The notes beneath the pieces are model-generated. The model was not told the DNA's origin and ran no database searches. It saw nothing but the letters and a program-made list of their open reading frames with translations. DNA of 64,000 nt from Streptacidiphilus rugosus AM-16. GTDB taxonomy: Bacteria > Actinomycetota > Actinomycetes > Streptomycetales > Streptomycetaceae. The DNA is taken from positions 6,961,698 through 7,025,697 of the forward strand of contig NZ_JQMJ01000004.1 in the NCBI RefSeq assembly GCF_000744655.1, read 5' to 3'. Positions 55,421-64,000 of the stretch are shown piece after piece (the stretch's first letter is position 1; each line of letters opens with the position of its first letter). A program made the position numbers and the translations under genes.

Positions 55421-56194
55421 ATGACCGCTGAACCGCTCATCCCCTCCGCCGGGGACTCCCCCATGGCCGCCCCGACGGTCACGCAGGCCGTGATCCTGGC
55501 CGGGGGCCAGGGCTCCCGGCTGCGCCCGTACACCGACACCCGCCCCAAGCCGATGATCGAGATCCCCGGCACGGGCATCCCGATCATCGGTCACCAGCTG
55601 CAGTGGCTGGCCGAGGAGGGCGTCACCGACGTCGTCGTCTCGTGCGGACACCTCGCGGACGTCCTGCAGGACTGGCTGAAGTCCGCCGACCTGCCGCTCA
55701 ACATCGAGACCGTCGTGGAGACCGAACCGCTGGGCCGCGGCGGCGGTCTGAAGTTCGCCGCCGCCTCGCTGCCGCGCAAGGGCGAGGCCTGGTACGCCAC
55801 CAACGGGGACATCTGGACCCGCTTCGCGCTCCGCGAGATGGCGGCCTTCCACACCGCCCGTGACGCGCACGCGACGCTCGCGCTGGCCCGCCCGCGCCTC
55901 CCCTGGGGCACGGTGGACGTCGACCAGTTCGGCAACATCCTCGACTTCATCGAGTCGCCGCCGTCGCCGTACCTCATCAACGCGGGTGTCTACGTCTTCT
56001 CCTCGGACTTCACCGCCATGCTGCCCGACCTCGGCGACCACGAGCGTTCGACGTTCCCGCGCCTGGCTCGTGAGCGCCGCCTTTCCGGCTACGAGCTGCC
56101 GCAGGGCGTCTACTGGCGCGCGATCGACACCGCCAAGGACCTCAACGAGGCCGCCAAGGAACTCGCCGCGGCCCGCGCGGCGGCCGAGCACTGA
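55421..56194 (+). CDS. NDP-sugar nucleotidyltransferase family protein
   Basis: A 257-residue sugar-phosphate nucleotidyltransferase-like enzyme. Signature VILAGGQGSRLRPYTDTRPK with PMIEIPG, then the Mg-binding NGDIW segment (WYATNGDIWTRFALREMAAF) and substrate-side GVYWRAIDTAKDL. It has no hexapeptide-repeat tail, so is of the short class that makes a nucleotide sugar. The specific sugar is not clear. ATG 55421; an internal Met at position 15 is possible. Convergent with the DoxX gene. Confidence 0.88.
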   Translation: MTAEPLIPSAGDSPMAAPTVTQAVILAGGQGSRLRPYTDTRPKPMIEIPGTGIPIIGHQLQWLAEEGVTDVVVSCGHLADVLQDWLKSADLPLNIETVVETEPLGRGGGLKFAAASLPRKGEAWYATNGDIWTRFALREMAAFHTARDAHATLALARPRLPWGTVDVDQFGNILDFIESPPSPYLINAGVYVFSSDFTAMLPDLGDHERSTFPRLARERRLSGYELPQGVYWRAIDTAKDLNEAAKELAAARAAAEH

Positions 56195-56286
56195 CGCAGC
56201 GCGACACGACCGACGCACGCGAGCGGCCGCACCGCCGCCGGACGTCCGCGCCACGGCCCCACGACCGCACCGCCGCGCGAACGCCG

Positions 56287-56321
56287 CAGGGGACCCCGGC
56301 CGCGTGGGCCGGGGTCCCCTG
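56287..56321. terminator. Bidirectional terminator
   Basis: Perfect 15-bp stem CAGGGGACCCCGGCC with 56307-56321 and loop GCGTG, between two convergent genes (stop 56194 and stop 56342). Confidence 0.9.
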
Positions 56322-56341
56322 TCGTCGGTCCGTTGGGCCGG

Positions 56342-57904
56342 TCAGCCGCCGAGGAGGCCGCCGATGACGCCCTTGCCGCCCGTGGGGGTCGGCGCCGGGG
56401 CCGGGTTGTTGGAGTGGTTCGGCGGGGCCGTGGTGCCGGAGCCGCCGGTGCCGCCGCCCGTGCCGTGGGTGGAGCCGTGGTGGCGGTGTGGCGTGCCCGA
56501 CGGGGACGCGGACGCGGCGGGCTTCGACGCGGCAGGAGCCGTCGGGTGGGCGGTCGTCGGAGCCGTCCTGACCGGCGGGACCGGGACGACGCCGGTCGGC
56601 CACGCGCCCAGCGGCAGCGGCTGGGTGGGCGACGCGGTGGGCGTTCCGCTCTCGCTCGGGACGGTGGTCGTCGCGCTGATGTGGGAGTCGCGCACCGCCG
56701 CGCCGAGGACCGAGCCGGCCAGCAGCGTTCCGCCGATGACCACGGTGGCCACGACCACCCCGCGCCGCACGACGCGGCGCCGCAGCTGGGTCACCCGGGC
56801 CTGCTCGCCCAGTCGGCGCCAGGCCTCCAGGCGGAGCCAGCCGTCCAGGGAGAAGAGCGGTGCGCCGGCCAGCAGCAGCGGGCTCCAGGCGGCCAGGTAG
56901 ATGATCTCCGGTGTGTCGTAGACCGGCACGGTCCGCCAGCTGACGGTGACCAGCAGGGCGAAGGCCAGCAGCATCGCCACCGCCGCGCACAGCCGCTGCC
57001 ACAGGCCGAGGATGGCCAGCACGCCCACGTTGATCTGCACGAAGGCGACGGCCAGACCCGCGCCCACCGGGTGGGCCATCGCCAGCGCCAGCAGCGGCTG
57101 GGCGACGCTCCACGGGTGCAGCGCCTCCAGCCAGTGCATCATCGAGCCACGCGCGCCGCCGTTGAAGTACACCGGGTCGCACAGCTTGCTGAAGCCCGCG
57201 TAGAGCGAGAAGCAGCCGAGGAAGACGCGCAGCGGCAGCAGCACCAGGCCGAGGTCGACGCGCTTACCCGGATGCCAGGCGTGGTGCTGCGAGGCGGCGA
57301 CGCCGTCCGCCACGTCCGGCAGCGGGGGCCGCCTGGCCGGCGGCTCGAAGACGCGGACGCCGTCGTAGTCCGGGTAGCCGTCGGCGTCCTCGTAGGCGTC
57401 CATCTCCTCGAAGTCCGCCAGTGACATCGGCTGGGTCGACTCCAGCTCCTCCGTGGCGGGCCCGTGACCCTGCGCGGGAACGCCTGGGACGCCCGGCACG
57501 CCAGGCCCGCTCGGCGGCACGTGGGGGACGGCGAGGTCGAGTTGGCCGGTCCAGGTGATCGGCGTGACGCGTCCGCGCCGACGCGGCGTCGCGCCGATCG
57601 TGCCGACCGCGGGGGCGACGGCGGGCAGGACCCCGGCCATCGCGCCGACCAGCACCGGCTCGCGCAGGCCGGCGCCCGCGCCGGCGTTCACGCCCGGCCC
57701 GAACGCGGCGCCGATGCGCATCGCGCCGGCGTCGATCAACGAGGCCGGGGGCGGGGTGAAGCGGACCCGGAAGCTCGCGGTGGTGGTGTTCAACCGCGCC
57801 GGGTCCGACGGCACCTTGACCGTGTTGAGCAAAGGCTCGCCGCCGTCTATCCCACCGGCGTTCGCCGCCTCGGGACGGGGACGGGTACGTGTTCTGGTGT
57901 CCAC
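56342..57904 (-). CDS. DoxX family membrane protein with long disordered ends
   Basis: A 520-residue protein. The first 210 residues are Pro/Gly/Arg-rich and disordered. The DoxX-like core spans about 215-330 with four segments (VLLPLRVFLGCFSLYAGFSK, PLLALAMAHPVGAGLAVAFV, ILGLWQRLCAAVAMLLAFAL, IIYLAAWSPLLLAGAPL), one further span follows near 385-405 (VVVATVVIGGTLLAGSVLGA), and a Ser/Thr/Pro tail faces outward. The DoxX fold is linked to redox or thiol homeostasis in actinobacteria. GTG 57904 with GGAG close by. Neighbouring gene order is conserved in Streptomyces. Confidence 0.82.
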   Translation of the reverse strand: MDTRTRTRPRPEAANAGGIDGGEPLLNTVKVPSDPARLNTTTASFRVRFTPPPASLIDAGAMRIGAAFGPGVNAGAGAGLREPVLVGAMAGVLPAVAPAVGTIGATPRRRGRVTPITWTGQLDLAVPHVPPSGPGVPGVPGVPAQGHGPATEELESTQPMSLADFEEMDAYEDADGYPDYDGVRVFEPPARRPPLPDVADGVAASQHHAWHPGKRVDLGLVLLPLRVFLGCFSLYAGFSKLCDPVYFNGGARGSMMHWLEALHPWSVAQPLLALAMAHPVGAGLAVAFVQINVGVLAILGLWQRLCAAVAMLLAFALLVTVSWRTVPVYDTPEIIYLAAWSPLLLAGAPLFSLDGWLRLEAWRRLGEQARVTQLRRRVVRRGVVVATVVIGGTLLAGSVLGAAVRDSHISATTTVPSESGTPTASPTQPLPLGAWPTGVVPVPPVRTAPTTAHPTAPAASKPAASASPSGTPHRHHGSTHGTGGGTGGSGTTAPPNHSNNPAPAPTPTGGKGVIGGLLGG

Positions 57905-58108
57905 ACTCCACTAACCGGCCGAAGGCCCGGAAGGACACTCCCGGTTGACAGAGTTGACGACCGCCCTCCGGCGGAGACGACGACGGACGGGGCCGACGAG
58001 GACGTCAGTCCTCCTCGACGCACCGTCCGTCGAACCGCGGAAGCGGGCCCCGACCGGCCGTTCGACGTCGCCCGCCGCCGGCCCGATGAGAGGTCCGCAG
58101 ACGCCGCG

Positions 58109-59209
58109 TCAGCTCTCGTCGGCCTCAGTGGCCTTGGCGTCCTCGGCGGCCTCCGTGGCCTTCGCCGCCTTGGCGGCCTTCGCCTCCTTGGACGCCTTCG
58201 CGCTGCGGGCCGCCTTCTCGGCCTTCGCCGCATTCGCCCGCAGACGGGCGGCCTCGTAGAGCACGATGCCCGCCGCCACGCCGGCGTTGAGCGACTCGGC
58301 CTGACCCGGCATCGGAATACGGACCGTCAGATCGCAGGTCTCGGCAACGAGTCGGGACAGGCCCTTGCCCTCGGAGCCGATCACGACCACGACCGGGCCG
58401 GTCAGCGCGTCCAGGTCGACGACCTCGTGCTCACCGTCGGCCGCCAGGCCGACCACGAAGCAGCCGGCCTTCTGGTAGGCCTCCAGCGAGCGGGTCAGGT
58501 TGCTGGCGCGGGCGACCGGGACGCGGGCGGCCGCGCCGGAGGAGGTCTTCCACGCGCCGGCGGTCATGCCGGCCGAGCGGCGCTCGGGCACCACGACGCC
58601 GTGGCCGTCGAACGCGGCCACGGAGCGGACGACCGCACCGAGGTTGCGCGAGTCGGTGATCCCGTCCAGCGCGACGATCAGCGCGTTGTCGCGGTTGACC
58701 GAAGCCGCGGCGAGCAGGTCGTCCGGGTGCGCGTAGTCGTACGGCGGCACCTGGAGGATCAGGCCCTGGTGGTTGTGACCCTCGGCCAGGTTGTCGAGCT
58801 GCGCGCGCGGCGCCTCCTGCAGCGGGATGCCCCGCTCGGTGGCCAGCGCGAGGGCGTCGCGCACGCGGTCGTCGTTGTCGATGAACTGCAGCACGTAGAG
58901 CGCGGACGCGGGCACGCCGCCCTGCAGCGCCTCCAGCACCGAGTTGCGGCCGTAGACCAGCTCCGCACCGGACTTGCCGGTGCGGCCCTGGACGCCGCCA
59001 CGCTTCATGCCGCCGCGCGCCTTCGCGTCGGCGGCACGCTTGGCGGCGGCGTTCGCGGCACGCTGCTTGGGGTGACCCTTGCGCGCCTCGGCAGGCGGCG
59101 TCGGGCCCTTGCCCTCCAGCGCCCGACGGCTGTGGCCACCCGTGCCGACCGACGCGCCCTTCTTCGATCCGGGGTTGCGACGGTTCCTGCGCTGGCTGTT
59201 GCCGGCCAT
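58109..59209 (-). CDS. rlmB: 23S rRNA (guanosine-2'-O-)-methyltransferase RlmB
   Basis: A 366-residue SPOUT methyltransferase. An Arg/Lys/Gly-rich leader to about 75 precedes the substrate-binding [18 protein letters not shown] and the catalytic part [20 protein letters not shown], the SAM knot [20 protein letters not shown] and [20 protein letters not shown]. The C-terminal 40 residues are a KA-rich tail. ATG 59209 is supported by the [18 protein letters not shown] start. Forty-nine bases after cysS, same strand. Confidence 0.95.
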   Translation of the reverse strand: MAGNSQRRNRRNPGSKKGASVGTGGHSRRALEGKGPTPPAEARKGHPKQRAANAAAKRAADAKARGGMKRGGVQGRTGKSGAELVYGRNSVLEALQGGVPASALYVLQFIDNDDRVRDALALATERGIPLQEAPRAQLDNLAEGHNHQGLILQVPPYDYAHPDDLLAAASVNRDNALIVALDGITDSRNLGAVVRSVAAFDGHGVVVPERRSAGMTAGAWKTSSGAAARVPVARASNLTRSLEAYQKAGCFVVGLAADGEHEVVDLDALTGPVVVVIGSEGKGLSRLVAETCDLTVRIPMPGQAESLNAGVAAGIVLYEAARLRANAAKAEKAARSAKASKEAKAAKAAKATEAAEDAKATEADES

Positions 59210-59258
59210 GGGTGCTGTCCTGCTTCCTTCGTGTGCTACTGCGGGTTACTGCGTGAGG

Positions 59259-60662
59259 TCATTTGCTGAGAGTCCAGCGCGATCCGTCCGCGCGGTCCTC
59301 GATGGTGAGCCCGGCCTGGGCGAGCCGGTCCCTGATGGCGTCGGAGGTGGCCCAGTCCTTGCGCTCGCGCGCCGCCTGGCGCTGCTCCAGCAGCAGCTTG
59401 ACGAGCGAGTCCACCACGCCGTGGAGGGCGTCGCCGGACCCGGCTCCCGCGGCGGCCCACTGCGGGTCGAGCGGGTCCATGCCCAGCACTCCGAGCATCG
59501 CACGGACTTCGGACAGACGCGCGACCGCGCTCTCCTTGTCGTCCGCGGCGAGCGCGGCGTTGCCCTGCCGGACGGCGGTGTGCACGATCGCCATCGCGCC
59601 GGGCACGCCGAAGTCCTCGTCCATCGCCTCGGCGAAGGCCGGCGGCACGTCGGCGGCGGGCTCGACCACCCCGTGCAGCTCGACGACGCGGTCGACGAAG
59701 CCCTCGATCCTGGCGAAGCCGGTCTCGGCCTCCCGCAGCGCCTCGGGGCTGTACTCGATGGTGGAGCGGTAGTGCGGCGTGCCGAGGTAGTAGCGCAGCA
59801 CGATCGGCCGCCACTGCGTCACCATCTCGGAGACCAGCACCGAGTTGCCGAGCGACTTGCTCATCTTCTCGCCGCTGAGCGTCACCCAGGCGTTGTGCAG
59901 CCAGTAGGTGGCGAAGTCGTCGCCGTACGCCTTGGACTGGGCGATCTCGTTCTCGTGGTGCGGGAAGATCAGGTCCCGGCCGCCGCCGTGGATGTCGAAG
60001 GACCGGCCCAGGTACTTGTGCACCATCGCGGAGCACTCCAGGTGCCAGCCGGGACGCCCCTCGCCCCACGGGGTGGGCCAGCTGGGCTCGCCGGGCTTGG
60101 CGGCCTTCCACATGGCGAAGTCGCGCGGGTCGCGCTTGCCGGTCTCGCCCTCGCTCTCGGGCTGACGCAGGTTGTCCAGCTCCTGGTGCGAGAGCGCGAG
60201 GTAGTCCGGGTAGGAGGTGACGGAGAAGTAGACGTTGCCCTCGGGCGTCGCGTAGGCGTGGCCCTTGGCGATGAGCGCCTGCATCATCTCGATCATCTCG
60301 GGCACGTGGCCGGTCGCCCGCGGCTCGCCGGTGGCGGGCAGGCAGCCGAGGGCGTCGTAGCCGTCGTTGAACGCGCGCTCGTTGGCGTAGGCGATCTCCC
60401 ACCAGGGCAGCCCGAACTCACGCGACTTGGCGATGATCTTGTCGTCGATGTCGGTGACGTTGCGCACGAACGTCACGTCGTAGCCGCGGTGGGCGAACCA
60501 GCGGCGCATGATGTCGAAGTTCAGCCCGGACCGGATGTGACCGATGTGCGGCGCGGCCTGGACGGTCGCTCCGCACAGGTAGATCGACACGCGGCCCGGC
60601 GTGTTCGGGACGAAGTCGAGGACCTGGCCGGAGGCGGTGTCGTGCAGGCGAATGCTCACCAC
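59259..60662 (-). CDS. cysS: Cysteinyl-tRNA synthetase
   Basis: A 467-residue class I synthetase. [20 protein letters not shown] carries the zinc Cys and HIGH motif; further zinc-site segments [14 protein letters not shown] and [32 protein letters not shown] is the second class signature. Usual length. GTG 60662 or 60659 start the protein ([12 protein letters not shown]); neither has a clear ribosome binding site. Essential for translation. In the usual actinobacterial order, before rlmB. Confidence 0.97.
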   Translation of the reverse strand: MVSIRLHDTASGQVLDFVPNTPGRVSIYLCGATVQAAPHIGHIRSGLNFDIMRRWFAHRGYDVTFVRNVTDIDDKIIAKSREFGLPWWEIAYANERAFNDGYDALGCLPATGEPRATGHVPEMIEMMQALIAKGHAYATPEGNVYFSVTSYPDYLALSHQELDNLRQPESEGETGKRDPRDFAMWKAAKPGEPSWPTPWGEGRPGWHLECSAMVHKYLGRSFDIHGGGRDLIFPHHENEIAQSKAYGDDFATYWLHNAWVTLSGEKMSKSLGNSVLVSEMVTQWRPIVLRYYLGTPHYRSTIEYSPEALREAETGFARIEGFVDRVVELHGVVEPAADVPPAFAEAMDEDFGVPGAMAIVHTAVRQGNAALAADDKESAVARLSEVRAMLGVLGMDPLDPQWAAAGAGSGDALHGVVDSLVKLLLEQRQAARERKDWATSDAIRDRLAQAGLTIEDRADGSRWTLSK

Positions 60663-60708
60663 ACCAGGGTAGTGGGCGACGAGCGGTGCACAGAGCCGTT
60701 ATCACTTC

Positions 60709-60860
60709 AGGGGCGCGAGGCTCTGTTGACGTGCGGCTCCGCCGCGTGGGCGCGGGCAACCACCCAAGGGGGTACCCCCGGCCGAAGGCTGGGGGAGGCC
60801 GGCCCTGCGCGCCGCGGACCCTCTGCAAGCCGGTGGCTTGCCGAGCCCGTGCGCCGGAGG
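60709..60860. repeat. Intergenic repeat, copy 3 (diverged)
   Basis: The 262-base cysS-ispF gap contains a diverged member of the 6979-7079 family: AGGGGCGCGAGG, GGCAACCACCCA and GGTGGCTTG words in the same order, but the arms are no longer complementary. It holds a perfect palindrome GGGGGTACCCCC (60768-60779) and a GGCCGAAGGCTGGGGGAGGC hairpin. Confidence 0.55.
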
Positions 60861-60924
60861 CCCACATCGACGGGGTCCGGCGCCTCTCGGCAGGTGTGAC
60901 GACCTGCGGGAGCGATCAGGAACG

Positions 60925-61425
60925 TCAGTAGACCAGCGCGGTGGCCACCGCGGTCAGGCCTTCCTGGCGGCCGGGGAAGCCGAGGCCGTCGGTCGTGGCG
61001 CCGGAGACGGAGACCGGGGCGCCGACCGTCTTCGTGAGCAGTTCCTGTGCCTCCGCGCGGCGCTTGCCGATCTTGGGAAGCGGGCCCACCAGCTGGACGG
61101 CGACGTTCCCGATCTCGAATCCCGCCTCGCGGACGATCCGCGCCGCCTCCGCCAGCAGCGTCAGGCCGGACGCCCCGGCCCACTCGGGACGGTCCGTCCC
61201 GAAGTGCGCGCCGAGGTCGCCGAGTCCGGCGGCCGAGAACAGCGCGTTGCAGGCGGCGTGGGCGACGACGTCAGCGTCGGAGTGGCCGGCCAGGCCGAAG
61301 GAGTAGCCCTCCCAGAGCAGGCCGGCGATCCACAGTTCGCGGCCGTCCGCGAAGGCGTGGGTGTCGACCCCGATGCCCGTGCGGGGCAGCCGGAAGCCGT
61401 CGGGACGGGTGGGCTCAGTACTCAA
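60925..61425 (-). CDS. ispF: 2-C-methyl-D-erythritol 2,4-cyclodiphosphate synthase
   Basis: A 166-residue trimeric enzyme of the MEP isoprenoid pathway. Metal ligands Asp and His in [17 protein letters not shown] and the second His in [17 protein letters not shown]; later [20 protein letters not shown] and [15 protein letters not shown] (the conserved TTxxLGFxGRxEG end). TTG 61425 is the start: GGAGGT lies six bases upstream, and the product begins STEPTRPDG. It overlaps the ispD end by 11 bases. Confidence 0.96.
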   Translation of the reverse strand: MSTEPTRPDGFRLPRTGIGVDTHAFADGRELWIAGLLWEGYSFGLAGHSDADVVAHAACNALFSAAGLGDLGAHFGTDRPEWAGASGLTLLAEAARIVREAGFEIGNVAVQLVGPLPKIGKRRAEAQELLTKTVGAPVSVSGATTDGLGFPGRQEGLTAVATALVY

Positions 61426-62179
61426 CGCGGGACCTCCGGCGGGCCAGCACGGCCTCGGCCAGGACGAGGTCGAGCGGGCGGGTGACCTTGAAGGCCTCCT
61501 CGTGGCCCGGCACGACGACGACGCGGCCGCCGAAGCGCTCGACCAGACCCGCGTCGTCCGTCGCGTCGACACCCTCGGCGACGGCCTTCGCGTGGACGCG
61601 GTCGAGGATGTCACGGCGGAAGCCCTGCGGGGTCTGCACCGCGCGGAGCGTCGACCGGTCGGGGGTGGAGACCACCGGTTCGGGGGTGCCGGCCACGGAC
61701 GCCGGGTTGACCTGCTTGACCGTGTCGGCGAGCGGGACCGCGGGGACGACCGCCTGGGCTCCGTCGGCGACGGTGCGCGCCACGGCGTCGACGACGTCGA
61801 CGGGGACGAGCGGGCGGGCGGCGTCGTGGACGAGCACGACGTCGATGTCGGCGGGGAGCGCGGCGAGGCCGGCCCGCACGGACTCCTGCCGGGTCTCGCC
61901 GCCCGGCACCACGACGAGAGCGGCGCTCTCGCGTTCACCGAGCGCGTCGGTGAGCAGTGCTCTCACCTCGGCGACGCCGTTCGCCGGCGCCACGACGACC
62001 ACCAGGCCGACGGCGCGCGAACGTGCCAGCGCGCGGACGGCGTGGACCAGGATCGGCACCCCGCCGAGCTCGCGCAGAGCCTTCGGGGCGCCGGGCCCCA
62101 GACGTTCGCCCCGCCCCGCGGCGGGAACCACTGCTGCGGCGTTCAGGTTTGGTCCCTTCAGGGATGTGGGTACGGTCAA
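61415..62179 (-). CDS. ispD: 2-C-methyl-D-erythritol 4-phosphate cytidylyltransferase
   Basis: A CDP-ME synthase of up to 254 residues. [20 protein letters not shown] is the CTP-binding loop; [36 protein letters not shown] and [19 protein letters not shown] are family signatures. The frame opens at TTG 62179 ([20 protein letters not shown]), a plausible but weak start, as most relatives begin a few residues before AAVVPAAG. Works with the downstream ispF in isoprenoid synthesis. Confidence 0.95.
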   Translation of the reverse strand: MTVPTSLKGPNLNAAAVVPAAGRGERLGPGAPKALRELGGVPILVHAVRALARSRAVGLVVVVAPANGVAEVRALLTDALGERESAALVVVPGGETRQESVRAGLAALPADIDVVLVHDAARPLVPVDVVDAVARTVADGAQAVVPAVPLADTVKQVNPASVAGTPEPVVSTPDRSTLRAVQTPQGFRRDILDRVHAKAVAEGVDATDDAGLVERFGGRVVVVPGHEEAFKVTRPLDLVLAEAVLARRRSRVEY

Positions 62180-62411
62180 GGCGTGCCGGGCTCAGCGCCC
62201 TTCCGTGAAGCGCCAATTGACGCCACGCCCGGCACTTGTACCCGTACCGCCTTCACGCACGCCTCAGCGCCCGGCGACGCAACCGCCAGGCGCTGGGACG
62301 AACGAAGAAACACAGTGCTGAGACAGAGACAGTTGTGACAGGAAAGTCCGCGACTCAGCGCTTTTTCAGGCCCGAAGCCATGACGGCGTCAGGCTCGGAC
62401 ATGCTCCGGCA

Positions 62412-62894
62412 CTACGAGGCGAGCACCTCGTCGAGCAGCGTTTCCGCCTTGTCCTCGTTGGTGTTCTCCGCGAGCGCGAGCTCGCTCACCAGGATCTGCC
62501 GTGCCTTCGCCAGCATCCGCTTCTCGCCTGCGGACAGCCCGCGCTCGCGCTCACGTCGCCAAAGGTCGCGCACAACCTCCGCGACCTTGATAACGTCACC
62601 CGAAGCAAGCTTCTCCAGGTTCGCCTTGTAGCGGCGGGACCAGTTGGTCGGCTCTTCGGTGTACGGTGCCCGCAGCACCTCGAAGACCCGGTCCAGGCCG
62701 TCCTGGCCCACTACGTCGCGCACGCCGACGAACTCAGCGTTTTCTGCGGGCACACGCAAGGTCAGGTCGCCTTGCTGCACCTTGAGCACCAGATAGGTCT
62801 TGTCCACACCCTTGATCTGGCGAATTTCGATGGCCTCGATCAGCGCGGCCCCGTGATGGGGGTAGACCACGGTGTCGCCAACCTTGAACGTCAT
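62412..62894 (-). CDS. carD: CarD-type RNA polymerase-binding transcription factor
   Basis: A 160-residue global regulator that stabilises the open promoter complex. The N-terminal RNAP-interaction (Tudor-like) domain reads [20 protein letters not shown]; the C-terminal helical DNA-binding domain includes [20 protein letters not shown], with the conserved Trp, and ends [23 protein letters not shown] 62894 gives the standard [10 protein letters not shown] start. Located by ispD as in other actinobacteria. Confidence 0.97.
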   Translation of the reverse strand: MTFKVGDTVVYPHHGAALIEAIEIRQIKGVDKTYLVLKVQQGDLTLRVPAENAEFVGVRDVVGQDGLDRVFEVLRAPYTEEPTNWSRRYKANLEKLASGDVIKVAEVVRDLWRRERERGLSAGEKRMLAKARQILVSELALAENTNEDKAETLLDEVLAS

Positions 62895-63254
62895 GTGACA
62901 GGTACCCCTTCCGTGGCTTTCCAGAGTAACACGCGCACGGCCGTATCAGAAGGGCGTTTTCGCAGGTCAGAGCTGGTTCGCAGGCTTGACAACCGGCACG
63001 ATTCCATGCTGCGACCCCTGTTCGAGGGGCATTTCCCGCAGGTCGGAGCGGTTGTCCACGAACCTGCGCACACACCGTCAGGACGCAATGATCTTGCGCT
63101 CAGTGCGTTATCAAACCGTGATCTGATCTTCGGCCGGGAGGGTCTGCGGTGCCTCGCGGACGCGACACGGGCTACCCCGTGTGGAGCGGATAAGCGCCCT
63201 CGGTAATCTGAACGCGGCCAGAACCATCGAAACGTTCAAGGAGCACCCTCCGCC
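62895..63254. other. Divergent promoter region of carD and lipoprotein genes
   Basis: No gene found in these 360 bases. The DNA is relatively AT-rich for the window. A TTGACA word (62987-62992) on the plus strand and GTTACTCTGGAAAG near the carD start on the minus strand are promoter-like, but no well-spaced pair can be proved. Confidence 0.4.
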
Positions 63255-63863
63255 GTGAGCCGCACTCTTCGTCGCGGCGCGGTCGCCGCCGTCATCGTCG
63301 CGATCGCCCCCGTCCTCGCCGCCTGCTCTGCGGGGTCCAGCGCGGCGACCCTCGAGATCAAGCCCAACGTCGCCGCCACCACGCTGCAGATCCCCGGCGG
63401 CGGCCAGCTGAAGCTGAACGGCATCGCGGTCGTGACCGACGCGAACGGCAACGCGCCGGCCAACGTGGTCGCGAACATCGCGAACAACGAGAGCCAGGAC
63501 GACAACCTGGTGTCGGTCACCGTCGGCACCACCGCCGCCACCCTCACCGGTAACACCAAGATCCCCCAGGGCGGCAGCATCCTGCTGAGCACCCCGGGCG
63601 TGGGGAACCCGATCGCCCAGGTCGCCACGCTGGCCGAGCCGGCCGGCGCCACCGTCCCGGTGACCTTCGGCTTCGCCAACGGCGGCCCGGTGACCATCTC
63701 GGTCCAGATCCAGCTGGGCACGGGCGACTACGCGTCCTACGCGCCCGCCACCCCGCCGCCGGCCCCGGTCGTCTCCCAGGTCGCGGCCGCCCCGGCCGGC
63801 ACGTCCACCCCGAAGGCGGGCGCCGGCCACAAGGCGTCGCCGACCGCGACCCCGACGCACTGA
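63255..63863 (+). CDS. Secreted lipoprotein of unknown function
   Basis: A 202-residue lipoprotein from GTG 63255. The signal ends LAAC (lipobox) after RRGAVAAVIVAIAPV. The middle is a beta-rich domain (LQIPGGGQLKLNGIAVVTDA, SQDDNLVSVTVGTTAATLTG, GATVPVTFGFANGGPVTISV) resembling copper-chaperone-like PCuAC folds, but no HxnM metal motif is seen. The tail is Ala/Pro/Thr-rich. Conserved divergent neighbour of carD in streptomycetes. Function unassigned. Confidence 0.82.
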   Translation: MSRTLRRGAVAAVIVAIAPVLAACSAGSSAATLEIKPNVAATTLQIPGGGQLKLNGIAVVTDANGNAPANVVANIANNESQDDNLVSVTVGTTAATLTGNTKIPQGGSILLSTPGVGNPIAQVATLAEPAGATVPVTFGFANGGPVTISVQIQLGTGDYASYAPATPPPAPVVSQVAAAPAGTSTPKAGAGHKASPTATPTH

Positions 63864-63900
63864 CCGGTCGGCCCTGACCGGTACGCAGTGACGAGAACGG

Positions 63901-63942
63901 CTGAGGCCGAACCCGTCCCGGGAGGGACGGGTTCGGCCTCAG
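63901..63942 (+). terminator. Terminator after lipoprotein gene
   Basis: Perfect 19-bp stem starting CTGAGGCCGAACCCGTCCC (63901-63919) with arm 63924-63942, loop GGGA, 37 bases after the stop. Confidence 0.9.
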
Positions 63943-63960
63943 CCTCGTTCGGGTGAATCC

Positions 63961-63992
63961 GGGTGAGCCCTCCGGGCAGGGAGGGCTCACCC
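63961..63992. terminator. Second hairpin at the window end
   Basis: Perfect 13-bp stem GGGTGAGCCCTCC with GGAGGGCTCACCC and a six-base loop GGGCAG. It probably ends a convergent gene that lies beyond the window. Confidence 0.75.
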
Positions 63993-64000
63993 AGGCCTGG

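Overview
The window is high-GC actinobacterial DNA. The tail-end order carD, ispD, ispF, cysS, rlmB, DoxX protein, sugar nucleotidyltransferase, msiK matches the arrangement I know from Streptomyces chromosomes. GTG/TTG starts, purine-rich ribosome binding sites and many secreted Ala/Thr/Pro-rich proteins fit the same picture. I infer a Streptomycetaceae chromosome (Streptomyces, Kitasatospora or Streptacidiphilus); the genus cannot be fixed from here.

1-12 kb: a flavin-reductase tail, ArfB-type release factor, GNAT enzyme, SigE-family sigma factor with a membrane partner, a DinB-like protein, an orphan family 2B encapsulin shell gene followed by a DUF4239 membrane protein, and a tryptophan-to-anthranilate kynurenine cluster (formamidase, Lrp regulator, dioxygenase, kynureninase) with a palindromic operator candidate. 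12-22 kb: secretome island. A decayed resolvase is followed by a Tat lipoprotein, then a TrmB/LuxR-type regulator facing a tiny secreted peptide gene and a 111-aa companion, two secreted peptidase-type proteins with repeat/propeller tails, and a GH18 chitinase.

21.4-25 kb: a CsoR-superfamily repressor lacking the copper-ligand histidine, an MMPL transporter and a DUF302 protein, tied together by four similar TACCCC-N2-GGGGTA-type inverted repeats. 25-37 kb: M48 protease, DUF4232 lipoprotein, and a narGHJI respiratory nitrate reductase operon whose last gene overlaps a histidine phosphatase and is followed by an aminoglycoside-phosphotransferase-like kinase; a TehA/SLAC1 channel is divergent. 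37-44.6 kb: GAF/PAS/SpoIIE phosphatase, Kup potassium transporter, universal stress protein, a TetR-tautomerase pair with two operators, an NTF2-like protein.

44.7-53.2 kb: an accessory island. It holds a 1447-aa secreted polymorphic-toxin candidate (ricin lectin, about 640-residue Ala-rich stalk, C-terminal toxin-like domain), translationally coupled to an immunity candidate and followed by a second one that looks frameshifted near its end. Remnants of ISL3, IS256 and IS1182-type transposases and a tyrosine integrase lie around it, and tRNA-Thr(TGT) marks the likely attachment end. 53.4-64 kb is conserved core: msiK, nucleotidyltransferase, DoxX protein, rlmB, cysS, ispF/ispD, carD and a lipoprotein.

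A dispersed intergenic hairpin repeat family occurs at 0.2, 7.0 and (diverged) 60.7 kb. No rRNA, CRISPR array or large biosynthetic cluster is present.
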